This document shows positions 1 to 5,956 of a DNA stretch of 6,139 nucleotides, piece by piece. The notes below the pieces were generated by a model that was not told the DNA's origin, made no database searches, and was given only the letters and a program-made list of their open reading frames with translations. Origin of the DNA: Gemmatimonadales bacterium (GTDB lineage: Bacteria > Gemmatimonadota > Gemmatimonadetes > Gemmatimonadales > GWC2-71-9); contig SPDF01000104.1 of the NCBI GenBank assembly GCA_004525055.1, positions 1 to 6,139 on the forward strand, written 5' to 3'. Position numbers and translations under genes: made by a program. Each line of letters opens with the position of its first letter. The stretch's first letter is position 1.

Positions 1-74
1 ACCAGCTGCTCCGCATCAACGAGGAACTTGGCGAGGTGGCCCACTATCCGGGCCGGGATCTCTATCCGCTGTGA
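1..74 (+). CDS. eno: Enolase, C-terminal end (partial)
   Basis: This is the last 23 codons and TGA stop of a gene that begins outside the window; the reading frame starts at base 3. The peptide begins QLLRINEELGEVAHYPGR and ends DLYPL. The run QLLRI-EELG followed by an aromatic-Pro/Ala-Gly motif is the well-conserved C-terminal tail of enolase, which converts 2-phosphoglycerate to phosphoenolpyruvate in glycolysis in the cytoplasm. Its stop overlaps the GTG start of the next gene (GTGA), so the two are probably translated together. An enolase gene followed by a small FtsB/DivIC-type gene is a familiar bacterial order, which supports both calls. Only the tail is visible, so nothing can be said about the active site. 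Confidence 0.88.
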   Translation, partial: QLLRINEELGEVAHYPGRDLYPL

Positions 75-355
75 GCCGCGTCGCGATCGCCCGGATCGTC
101 ATCATCCTCTTGGCGGCGGTGTTCACGCTGCAGGGCGGGGAATATAGCGTCTGGAACTGGTGGGAGTTGCGGCGCGCGGAGACCCGGGAAACGACGGCAG
201 TGGCCGAGTTGGAGGAGGCCGTGGACTCACTGGAGAAGGCGGCCGTCGCCATTGAGACTGATCCCAGGGTGCAGGAGCGGGTGGCCCGGGAGTTGTTCGG
301 GATGATCCGGAACGGCGAGTTTCTCTTCAGGGTGTTGCCGCCCGCGGAACCTTGA
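71..355 (+). CDS. FtsB/DivIC-like septum formation initiator
   Basis: This 94-residue protein has the layout of the FtsB/DivIC family, bitopic membrane proteins that help assemble the cell-division machinery with FtsL and FtsQ (family knowledge). Residues about 6-20 are a hydrophobic membrane segment after a short basic N-terminus (R3, R8). Residues about 30-62 are charged and Glu/Ala-rich, consistent with a coiled coil. Residues 64-88 (DPRVQERVARELFGMIRNGE and on) resemble the conserved tail of the family, where an ARE-[LY]-GM-[IV]-[RK]-GE pattern is usual. The GTG start is chosen because it overlaps the enolase stop by 4 bp. There is no good Shine-Dalgarno site, so translational coupling to enolase is likely. 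The TGA stop lies inside the -35 box of the tRNA promoter. FtsB versus DivIC cannot be told apart here. Confidence 0.8.
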   Translation: MSRVAIARIVIILLAAVFTLQGGEYSVWNWWELRRAETRETTAVAELEEAVDSLEKAAVAIETDPRVQERVARELFGMIRNGEFLFRVLPPAEP

Positions 356-380
356 TATCCCGGGCGTGCGCGGCTAGGAT
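352..380 (+). promoter_or_regulatory. Sigma-70-type promoter of the tRNA-Met gene
   Basis: TTGATA (352-357) and TAGGAT (375-380) are separated by exactly 17 bp. They match the TTGACA/TATAAT consensus at five and four of six positions. Transcription would begin near 387, leaving about 17 nt of 5' leader before the tRNA at 404. The -35 box overlaps the stop codon of the upstream FtsB/DivIC-like gene. Called from sequence alone; no start-site data. Confidence 0.65.
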
Positions 381-403
381 TGCCGCCCAGACTTGGTTGT
401 GTT

Positions 404-477
404 GGCAGGGTAGCTCAGGTGGTTAGAGCACGGCACTCATAATGCCGGGGTCGCGGGTTCGAGTCCCGCCCCTGCTA
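404..477 (+). tRNA. tRNA-Met (CAT anticodon), elongator type
   Basis: A full cloverleaf can be folded. The acceptor stem is GGCAGGG (404-410) with CCCTGCT (470-476), closed by a G-T pair. The D arm is GCTC/GAGC (413-416, 426-429). The anticodon stem is CGGCA/TGCCG (431-435, 443-447) around loop CTCATAA with anticodon CAT at 438-440. The T arm is GCGGG/CCCGC (453-457, 465-469) with loop TTCGAGT. The discriminator base is A477, and the 3' CCA is not encoded. The G1 pairing and lack of three G-C pairs in the anticodon stem argue against the initiator tRNA. The variable loop and anticodon arm resemble elongator tRNA-Met. A CAT anticodon can also mark tRNA-Ile2, read with lysidine; that is less likely but not excluded. 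Confidence 0.93.
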
Positions 478-539
478 TGGTCGTTTCACTCCCCGACGTC
501 TGCGCCTCGCGCTTCGCGTCGAGTCCCGCCCCTGGTATG
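459..539 (+). repeat. Direct repeat: duplicated tRNA-Met 3' end
   Basis: The 3' end of the tRNA (459-479, from the T loop through the discriminator plus two bases) reappears 60 bp downstream at 519-539 with 20 of 21 positions identical. The one difference is C475 versus G535, in the acceptor strand. The second unit has no matching 5' half, so it cannot fold as a tRNA. About 39 bp of unrelated sequence, containing a small CGCG-CTT-CGCG inverted repeat (508-518), lies between the units. The arrangement resembles a tRNA attachment-site duplication or the stump of a second tRNA gene. No integrase is visible in the window. Confidence 0.8.
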
Positions 540-560
540 CCCCCGAAAGGGGGCGTTTTC
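539..560 (+). terminator. Intrinsic terminator after tRNA-Met
   Basis: GCCCCC (539-544), GAAA loop (545-548) and GGGGGC (549-554) form a perfect six-pair GC stem with a GNRA tetraloop, followed by GTTTTC (555-560). The stem can extend by T538-G555 and A537-T556. The T-tract is short but the stem is very stable. It would end the tRNA transcript, though some read-through into the sigma gene is possible because no clear separate promoter is seen before 604. Confidence 0.75.
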
Positions 561-586
561 GTTGAGTGCCAGCGAATCCGGTCTTG

Positions 587-592
587 GGAGGA
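587..592 (+). promoter_or_regulatory. Shine-Dalgarno site of the sigma factor gene
   Basis: GGAGGA lies 11 nt before the ATG at 604. It decides this start over the open in-frame stretch upstream, which runs back through the terminator and into the tRNA gene. The spacing is slightly long but there is no rival start nearer to it. Confidence 0.6.
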
Positions 593-603
593 TAGAATAT
601 GAG

Positions 604-1188
604 ATGCCTCCAGACCGGGATTCTCCAGAGCCGCACCAGGCCGCGTCCGAGCGGGGACTCGGCCACGCACTGGAGGCACTCATGGTCCGGTACCGCCGGA
701 TGATCCTGTCGGTCGGCTTCCGGCATGGCCTCGGCGAGTCAGATGTTGACGAGGTGCTGCAGGAGGTGCGGGTGCGGATTTGGAACATACACCGCGTCGC
801 TGAGACGATTCAGAGCTTGGGCCCGTCATACGTGTACCAGACGGCGGCATCGGCATCGGTGGACATTCTTCGTCGGCGCCGTGCCGCCCGCACCGGAGTG
901 GAGGCTGTGGCCGAGCTCACCCCCAATCTGGCCAGCGGGGATCGCGGACCGGCAGCGGCCCTTGAGGAGCGCGAGTTTGCCGACCGGATCTTCGCGGCCG
1001 TCGATCAGCTCCCCGACTCACGCCGGGCGGTGGTCCGGATGTACCTGGCCGGCTACGGCCGGCGCGAAATCGCCCACGCCTTGGCCTGCGCCGAAACAAA
1101 GGTCAGGAACCTGCTGCATCGGGGGCTGGTGGAACTGCGCGAACGACTGGTCCGGGAAGGGATCGGACCGTTGGAGGTACTGGAATGA
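604..1188 (+). CDS. ECF-type RNA polymerase sigma factor
   Basis: This 194-residue protein has the two-domain layout and length of ECF (group 4) sigma factors, which direct RNA polymerase to a small set of stress- or envelope-responsive promoters. Sigma region 2 spans about residues 24-95. DVDEVLQEVRVRIW (48-61 region) matches the D-x-x-D-L-[VL]-Q-E-[VT]-x-x-[RK]-[VI]-W core of region 2.2. The stretch SYVYQTAASASVDILRRRRA (75-94) matches the promoter-melting and -10-reading part. A linker of about 25 residues follows. Sigma region 4 spans about 122-186, with the LP-x-x-x-R motif at 136-141 and a helix-turn-helix GRREIAHALACAETKVRNLL (152-171) for the -35 element. The ATG at 604 is preferred because of GGAGGA upstream; earlier in-frame starts fall in the tRNA or terminator. 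The gene overlaps the next one by ATGA, typical of a sigma/anti-sigma pair. Its target promoters are not known. Confidence 0.88.
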   Translation: MPPDRDSPEPHQAASERGLGHALEALMVRYRRMILSVGFRHGLGESDVDEVLQEVRVRIWNIHRVAETIQSLGPSYVYQTAASASVDILRRRRAARTGVEAVAELTPNLASGDRGPAAALEEREFADRIFAAVDQLPDSRRAVVRMYLAGYGRREIAHALACAETKVRNLLHRGLVELRERLVREGIGPLEVLE

Positions 1189-1796
1189 ACATGGACCAAC
1201 TGCGGCGTCACTATCAGGCGGGGCTCGCCGTGCGGTCGGCCGCCAAGCCCGCGGTGACCGTCGAACAACTAGAGGCGCTCGCCTCGCATCGGCTGTCCGA
1301 AACCGAGGCGATGGCGTTGCTCGACCGCGTGATGGCGGACGATGGATTGCGCCGAGAATACGAACTGCTGCGTTCGGTTCACGAGGCGGGACGCGTGCCT
1401 TCACCCGCACGGCGCTGGATGCCGCTGGCCCTCGCAGCGAGTCTGTTGCTGGCGGTGAGCGCGACCTACCTCGTGCAGCGCGTCTGGCTCGGTGGGGAGG
1501 GCGAGATGCGAGGCCCCTCCGCCCAGGTGGCACTCGTCAGCCCGGCTGACCAGAGCGTGCTTCCGTTGCCTGTCACCCTCGCATGGCGGCCGGTCGCCGG
1601 CGCGGTCAGGTACCGCGTCGAGCTGCTCGACGGAATTGGTGAGCCTACGCTATCCGAGGAGACCACCGACACAACGTTTGTGGTCCCTTTTGGCGGCGTT
1701 GCTTCTGGGATGCCCTACCGGTGGTGGGTGGAGGTCATCTTCCCTTCCAGCTCGACTCGATCCGCGCCCCGGACCATCACCTTCTCGATTCCCTGA
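1185..1796 (+). CDS. Putative membrane anti-sigma factor with FnIII-like domain
   Basis: A 203-residue single-pass membrane protein, translationally coupled to the sigma gene. Its ATG overlaps the sigma stop (ATGA) and GGAGG at 1173-1177 sits 7 nt upstream. The second ATG at 1191 is too far from that site. Residues 1-77 are charged and helical. HRLSETEAMALLDRVMADD (35-53) resembles the helical anti-sigma domain, but the His-x3-Cys-x2-Cys zinc motif is absent and the whole protein has no cysteine. Residues 79-97 form the only membrane helix, preceded by R76-R77 (positive inside), which puts the N-terminus in the cytoplasm. Residues about 115-203 look like a fibronectin-III fold: SPADQ, then LAWRPVAGAVRYRVELLD, then TFVVP and YRWWVEV, as in extracellular sensor or glycan-binding modules. 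The role, holding the upstream sigma factor at the membrane, is inferred from gene order and topology. The last 20 bp overlap the end of the convergent CHAT gene. Confidence 0.72.
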   Translation: MNMDQLRRHYQAGLAVRSAAKPAVTVEQLEALASHRLSETEAMALLDRVMADDGLRREYELLRSVHEAGRVPSPARRWMPLALAASLLLAVSATYLVQRVWLGGEGEMRGPSAQVALVSPADQSVLPLPVTLAWRPVAGAVRYRVELLDGIGEPTLSEETTDTTFVVPFGGVASGMPYRWWVEVIFPSSSTRSAPRTITFSIP

Positions 1797-4653
1797 CGTT
1801 CCCGGCAGCGGCTGCCCCATTTCGCCGCCGAATCCACAGGATCATACCAATCCCCGTACACGCCAGAAGCGCCAGGAGCGGCGCCCTCCGCCGCGAAGCC
1901 GGCGTGAGACCGGGTGAAGCTAGGGGGTCACCGACGACCATGAACGCCGCCCACACATGCGGCGGCTCCCCCCGGGACCGTGCGGCCCGCTGTGCGTCGG
2001 CCAGTGCGTACGCGACGGGTTGCGTGAGCAGCGCCGAGTAGAAGTCGCGCATGAACCGGGCGGTCGCCCGATCCTCCACATCCCACTGACTCGCCACCAC
2101 GCTCCGTGCCCCGGCCGCAAGCAACGGCGCCGTGATTCCCTGGACTCCCTCCCCGGCCATGAGCTGTCCCCCGGCGGTGCGACAGGCCGAGAGGACGACC
2201 ACCTCCGCCGAGAGACGCAGGCCGCCCAGCTCCGCCGCCGTCAGCATCCCGTCGGCGCCGTCGCCCGGCGCCAAGAGCACGTAGCTGCCAGCCGTCGAGC
2301 GCTCGTTCACCTCGGCGTGCGTCGCGAAGTGGATCAACCGCGCGTCCACCGCTGCGTCGCTGCTCAGGTCAGATTCCCGCGCTCGATCGCCGGTCAGGCG
2401 GGTGACACCAGTCACTTGCCTGGCGAGGTCCCGCACCTCGGCACGCGCACCCGGAAGGCGGCGCCGGGCCGTGTCGCCGATGGGGAGGGAACGATCCGTC
2501 GGAAGGGTCGGGTCTCCGAAGGCTAACACGGCGCCTTGCGCCACCTTCCGTTCCTTCCGGAGCTGGACGAACACGGAGGCGGAGGGCACCGACGCCAGTG
2601 CGAAACGCGCGCCGAGGCGTTCCCCGGCCCCGTTCATTGGAAGTAGGACGAATGGGACCCGATGCAGCAGGTCGTCCGGCACCAGCACGAGCAGGCGGAT
2701 GGACGGCGGTAGCGCACTCACCCACGGCTGCACCAGGTTTGCGGCCAGCCGCTGTCGGAGTGAAGGCGGCATCGAGTCCTGGGTCTCCAGGAGTGTGCGC
2801 GCCCGGGCGATGTCACGGCGAAGTGGGTCGAGCGGAGCGAGCACGACCGCGAACAGGGTGTCGGCGGTGAGGACGAAGACGGTCGTCGGTTCGTTCCCGA
2901 TACCGGTGACAAAGGTGACCAAGGCCGCGTCCGGCCCCAGCGCGGCGCGGACCGCCGGGATGGGCGCGAGGACGGCGCCAGGGCTCATCCTGTCCCGACT
3001 GTCATCAACACGAGCCGCCTGCAGTACGAGGAGTTGGTCATGGAGTGCCCGCGCCCGGCGCCGCTCGGCGAGCGCAAACGCGGTCGCTATGTCGCCCGCC
3101 TCCGCTACTGCCGCGATGACGGTCGCCACGCCGAGGTCGTGGTCGGGGTCATCCACGCTCGCCCCAAAGACCGCACGCCGCAGGGCATCCTCCCCGAGCG
3201 AGGCCCGCCAACCATCCAGCTCAACCATCGCCTGGCTCAGCTCCCGGCTGGCACCGGGCGCATCCCCCGTGATCGCGTACGCCTCGGCCAGGCGCGCTCG
3301 CGCGGCGTAGCGACGAGCGGGAACCGACGGGAGGTCGGCGAGGTAAGCCTTCAGCGCTGGAACAGCAGCCGCGGGACGCCCGCTCGCAATGTCGAGCCGG
3401 GCCTGCTGGTAGCGGGTCCCGAGTTGGGCATCCACCAGCCCGGCGCGACGGGCGGTCGCGCTGGCGGAATCGAGGTGAACGCGCGCGGCGCCAAAATCGC
3501 CGGCCGCCTCGGCCTGCCAGGCGAACTGAGTCCAGGCCAGGAGGGCCATGTAGGCGTTCCCGGAATTCCGGGCCCACGCCAGCCCGGCGCGAGTATTTCG
3601 TGCCGCCTCGACCGAGTCGCCGAGCTGACGCTGCAGGTGAGCCAGCGTGAGCAGGGCGGTGTGATGACCCCACAAATCTAGGTGGCCGTCGAACGCCGCC
3701 ACGGCATGGGCCAGGTCGTCGCGCGCGCGCTCAAGGTCGCCGAACGTGGACGCGATCAGTCCGAGATTCAGGAACGACCAGCCCAGGATCGTTCGATCTT
3801 GCAGTCTGTTCCCGATGGCGGCAGCGGCGCGCAGGGCGACCTCGGCCTCTCCCAGCCGCGCCAGTTCCCGCAGCACATAGCCGTGCCACTGCAGGGCACT
3901 CCCGAGCACCCGCGGGGCGCCGGCGTTCCGCAGCAGGGCGACCGCCTCCGTCAGTGTGGTGTCGGCGGCAAAGAGTGTGGCCCGCTGGGCTTGGGCGACA
4001 CCGAGGCTGGCAAGGCAGGTACCCGCCAGGGTAGTGAGGCCGGCTGCGCGCGCGAGGGCGGTCCCGCTCCGGGCATCCTGTTCCGCCGACTCATGGATGC
4101 CGAGGAAGGCCGAAGTGCGCGAGCGGGTGCAGATAAGGCGGGCGCGGCTCAGCGTGTCGGCTGGCGTCGTCGTCGAGTCGGCTTGGGCGATTCGTGCCAG
4201 GGCGCCCTTTGGGTTGCCGGTTCGGAGGTCGAGCTCGGCAAGGAGGGAGAGCGCCTGGGCGCGGGCGCGGGAGTCTTGCAACCGGCTCGCAGCGAGCGTT
4301 GCACGCTCAAGCCAGAGATGGGCAACCGGTGCGTCACCCGCGAGGATTGCCTGGGAGCCGAGGAGGAGGGCTGCCTGGAGGCTGATGGGGTCGCTGAGGG
4401 CAGAGTCGGCGCCGAGCGCCTGCTGGAGGAACGCCGGTGCTTCGGCTCGGCTGAGCATCCCGCCTGAACTTCCCGCCTGGAGGGCCGAGAGGCGGTCCCG
4501 AGTGTTCCGCGTGGCACGAGCCGAGGCGACCTCCCAGACCGAGTCGGCCTTCCCGCTGTAGAGGGCGTAGTCGGGCCGTCCGAGTCGCTGCACGAGCGAG
4601 TCGGGTTCGGCCGCCAGGGCGAGGACCAGCGGTATCAGGGCGAGAACTGTCAT
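1777..4653 (-). CDS. Exported TPR-CHAT (caspase-like) protein with C-terminal anchor
   Basis: A 958-residue protein. Residues 1-15 form a short hydrophobic export signal with an ALAA cleavage-like end before EPDS, but with no basic residue in the n-region. Residues about 90-490 carry roughly eight TPR-like helical hairpins at about 40-residue spacing (for example 130-161, 248-286, 287-326, 327-365, 367-405, 446-487), a protein-binding scaffold. A helical linker (AFALAERRRARALHDQLL, 525-542) leads to a CHAT domain at about 560-912. The domain includes HFATHA with the presumed catalytic His779 (codon 2317-2319), LSACRT with Cys824 (codon 2182-2184), GEGVQGITAPLLAAGARSVV (834-853), QWDV and the closing VGDP. 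CHAT domains are caspase/separase-like cysteine peptidases, some of which cleave a partner when switched on. Residues 925-940 are a second membrane segment followed by RRR. With a cleaved signal, the TPR and CHAT parts would face outside the cytoplasm. An in-frame TAG two codons upstream fixes 4653 as the earliest start; no Shine-Dalgarno site precedes it. Protease activity and substrate are inferred. Confidence 0.9.
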   Translation of the reverse strand: MTVLALIPLVLALAAEPDSLVQRLGRPDYALYSGKADSVWEVASARATRNTRDRLSALQAGSSGGMLSRAEAPAFLQQALGADSALSDPISLQAALLLGSQAILAGDAPVAHLWLERATLAASRLQDSRARAQALSLLAELDLRTGNPKGALARIAQADSTTTPADTLSRARLICTRSRTSAFLGIHESAEQDARSGTALARAAGLTTLAGTCLASLGVAQAQRATLFAADTTLTEAVALLRNAGAPRVLGSALQWHGYVLRELARLGEAEVALRAAAAIGNRLQDRTILGWSFLNLGLIASTFGDLERARDDLAHAVAAFDGHLDLWGHHTALLTLAHLQRQLGDSVEAARNTRAGLAWARNSGNAYMALLAWTQFAWQAEAAGDFGAARVHLDSASATARRAGLVDAQLGTRYQQARLDIASGRPAAAVPALKAYLADLPSVPARRYAARARLAEAYAITGDAPGASRELSQAMVELDGWRASLGEDALRRAVFGASVDDPDHDLGVATVIAAVAEAGDIATAFALAERRRARALHDQLLVLQAARVDDSRDRMSPGAVLAPIPAVRAALGPDAALVTFVTGIGNEPTTVFVLTADTLFAVVLAPLDPLRRDIARARTLLETQDSMPPSLRQRLAANLVQPWVSALPPSIRLLVLVPDDLLHRVPFVLLPMNGAGERLGARFALASVPSASVFVQLRKERKVAQGAVLAFGDPTLPTDRSLPIGDTARRRLPGARAEVRDLARQVTGVTRLTGDRARESDLSSDAAVDARLIHFATHAEVNERSTAGSYVLLAPGDGADGMLTAAELGGLRLSAEVVVLSACRTAGGQLMAGEGVQGITAPLLAAGARSVVASQWDVEDRATARFMRDFYSALLTQPVAYALADAQRAARSRGEPPHVWAAFMVVGDPLASPGLTPASRRRAPLLALLACTGIGMILWIRRRNGAAAAGNVRESRR

Positions 4654-4820
4654 GGGCTATTGAGGGTTGGGACAAACTTGCACCGCGACGGGCAGGGGGG
4701 CAACCGGAAGGCTTCTGGGCCAGGGATGAGACAGTGGGGGGCGTGGGTCCGTTGAATGGGGGATTCCGCTATCCCCGCCGGATGAATGTGTCTGGCGCCC
4801 CCCTGCGCAGGAGGTCTACC
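4654..4820. promoter_or_regulatory. Divergent intergenic region, CHAT gene / lipoprotein gene
   Basis: These 167 bp must hold the promoters of the - strand CHAT gene and the + strand lipoprotein gene. I could not find a convincing -35/-10 pair for either direction, so the promoters may be ECF-type or unlike the sigma-70 consensus. The region is G-rich on the + strand (runs at 4694-4700 and 4736-4741). One small inverted repeat is GGGGAT (4759-4764) with ATCCCC (4771-4776) around a 6-nt loop; it could be an operator half-site pair or a hairpin in the lipoprotein leader. Confidence 0.4.
4809..4814 (+). promoter_or_regulatory. Shine-Dalgarno site of the lipoprotein gene
   Basis: AGGAGG sits 6 nt before the ATG at 4821, an ideal distance. 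It sets the start at 4821 rather than the in-frame ATGs at 4734 and 4782, which would put a long basic stretch before the lipoprotein signal. Confidence 0.85.
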
Positions 4821-5939
4821 ATGAGCATCACGAAGTGGAGCACGACCGTTGGGATTGGTCTCGTATCGTGTACCGCGCTGCTCGCCTGCGGTGAGGAAGG
4901 GCCCGCCACCTTCGGTGCGGTGGCGAACGTGACGGTTCAGAGCACGTTGACGGGGGCCGGCAGCGGGAATGTGAATCCGCCAGCCGGGCTCGAGGTCGAG
5001 GGGTGCGCGGGACCGATTGTCGTCGGCCAGCAGTGTTTCGCGTTCTACGACGCCGGTGCGGGCGGGATCTTCGCGGTGACCGCGGAACCCGATGCCTTCA
5101 GTGCCTTTGGGGCCTGGGGAGCAGGGTGCGACAGTACCAGCGGAACTGCCTGCCACGTGAGCTTCGATGACACCCCAGCGACCATCGAAGTCAGTGTGCG
5201 ATTCGACCCGGTCGACGCGGTGTGTACCGCCGTCAAGAGCGGCGTGCCAAACAGCATCGCCGGCACCGGCCCCAAGAACCCGATCCTGTTCGACCCCGCC
5301 TATGGAGCGCAGGCCCTCGCGAATCCCTCCTTCGAGTCAGTCGTCACGATTGGGACGATTGCTCAACTCTTGCCGGACGGATACGGCTACTGGCAGGGTG
5401 ACAGGACATCCTCGGTGGTTGCCCAGCAGGGAATTCAGCCTGCCGATGGCGATAGCATGCTCCAATTCATCAACACCGGGATCGACCCGGGCAGTACCGG
5501 CACATCTGAAATCATCCAATTGGTGAAGCTCTCGCACCTGGAGGCGGACGTGGACTCCGGATGGGTCACCGCCACGTTAACTGCCTTGTTCAACCGCGTG
5601 GCTGGCTGCAGTGAAACGGACGCGTCGATGCTCATGGTGATCGCCGCCATGCCCGGCGATCCCGCCGAGTCGCAGGCACGCTGGGTGACGGGCCTGGCGG
5701 CAAATGTTGACGGCCCGGTCGCTGGAGGATGGCTGGCTCGGTTTCGAGCGGGAATTCTGGCCGACGGGGACCCGCTCACATGGGAACTCGCCTATCTGGC
5801 CGCGAGAGTACCCCCCGGCACGAAATACCTTGTGATTGACATCGGGGCGAGTGAAAACGTGAAGAACGACCTGGTATTCCCAGAACTCCATGGGCACTAC
5901 GCGGATTCGGTCTCGGTTGTACTGACTCTGGCCCTGTAG
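4821..5939 (+). CDS. Lipoprotein with InlB-repeat-like and jelly-roll-like domains
   Basis: A 372-residue predicted lipoprotein of unknown function. The N-terminus has K5, a hydrophobic core (about 9-22) and a lipobox LLAC with the lipidated Cys at 23, followed by GEEG, so the mature protein should be membrane-anchored on the outside. Residues about 36-130 resemble the divergent InlB B-repeat family: TLTGAGSGNVNPPAG, two Cys at 62 and 72, the FGAWGAGC core (96-103), Cys111 and the closing VRFDP. The four cysteines are placed as expected for two disulfides. Residues about 165-372 begin NPSFES and end with HYADSVSVVLTL, with W-x-G-D and DGDSMLQF between, the pattern of a jelly-roll carbohydrate-binding or DUF642-like domain. 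No catalytic motif is seen. A surface adhesin or glycan-binding role is plausible but unproven. It is divergent from the CHAT gene, so shared regulation is possible. Start chosen by AGGAGG. Confidence 0.8.
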   Translation: MSITKWSTTVGIGLVSCTALLACGEEGPATFGAVANVTVQSTLTGAGSGNVNPPAGLEVEGCAGPIVVGQQCFAFYDAGAGGIFAVTAEPDAFSAFGAWGAGCDSTSGTACHVSFDDTPATIEVSVRFDPVDAVCTAVKSGVPNSIAGTGPKNPILFDPAYGAQALANPSFESVVTIGTIAQLLPDGYGYWQGDRTSSVVAQQGIQPADGDSMLQFINTGIDPGSTGTSEIIQLVKLSHLEADVDSGWVTATLTALFNRVAGCSETDASMLMVIAAMPGDPAESQARWVTGLAANVDGPVAGGWLARFRAGILADGDPLTWELAYLAARVPPGTKYLVIDIGASENVKNDLVFPELHGHYADSVSVVLTLAL

Positions 5940-5943
5940 GGCC
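5930..5943. terminator. Weak hairpin between convergent genes
   Basis: GGCCC (5930-5934), loop TGTA and GGGCC (5939-5943) form a five-pair stem that overlaps the lipoprotein stop codon. No T-tract follows on either side, so this is at best a weak bidirectional stop signal in a 17-bp gap between converging genes. Confidence 0.25.
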
Positions 5944-5956
5944 GTCTCCATCACGC

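Noticed and set aside
404..477. Initiator tRNA (fMet) reading of the tRNA
   Set aside because: The first pair is formed (G-T) rather than mismatched, and the anticodon stem lacks the three consecutive G-C pairs of initiator tRNAs.
562..598. TTGAGT (562-567) and TAGAAT (593-598) as a promoter for the sigma gene
   Set aside because: The spacing is 25 bp, far from the usual 16-18, and the second box overlaps the ribosome-binding leader; not supported.
442..603. Upstream extension of the sigma factor frame from the ATG at 442
   Set aside because: This stretch runs through the tRNA gene, the repeat and the terminator, has no homology-like residues and no ribosome-binding site. GGAGGA before 604 gives a normal-length ECF sigma factor.
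725..1549. Long + strand frame overlapping the sigma and anti-sigma genes
   Set aside because: Its translation is low-complexity Arg/Trp/Ala-rich and crosses two well-supported genes; a frame shadow.
1804..1816. GGCAG-CGG-CTGCC hairpin just after the anti-sigma stop, as a terminator
   Set aside because: Only a five-pair stem, no T-tract, and it falls in an alanine-rich part of the CHAT coding sequence, where such palindromes arise by chance.
1957..4561. Several long + strand open frames opposite the CHAT gene (for example 2402-3310 and 3682-4467)
   Set aside because: They are Arg/Ala/Gly-rich shadows of the high-GC CHAT gene, with no recognisable domain or start signal. The CHAT frame has clear motifs.
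4734..4820. In-frame earlier starts of the lipoprotein at 4734 and 4782
   Set aside because: They add a basic, non-hydrophobic leader ahead of the lipoprotein signal. The AGGAGG at 4809-4814 points to the ATG at 4821.
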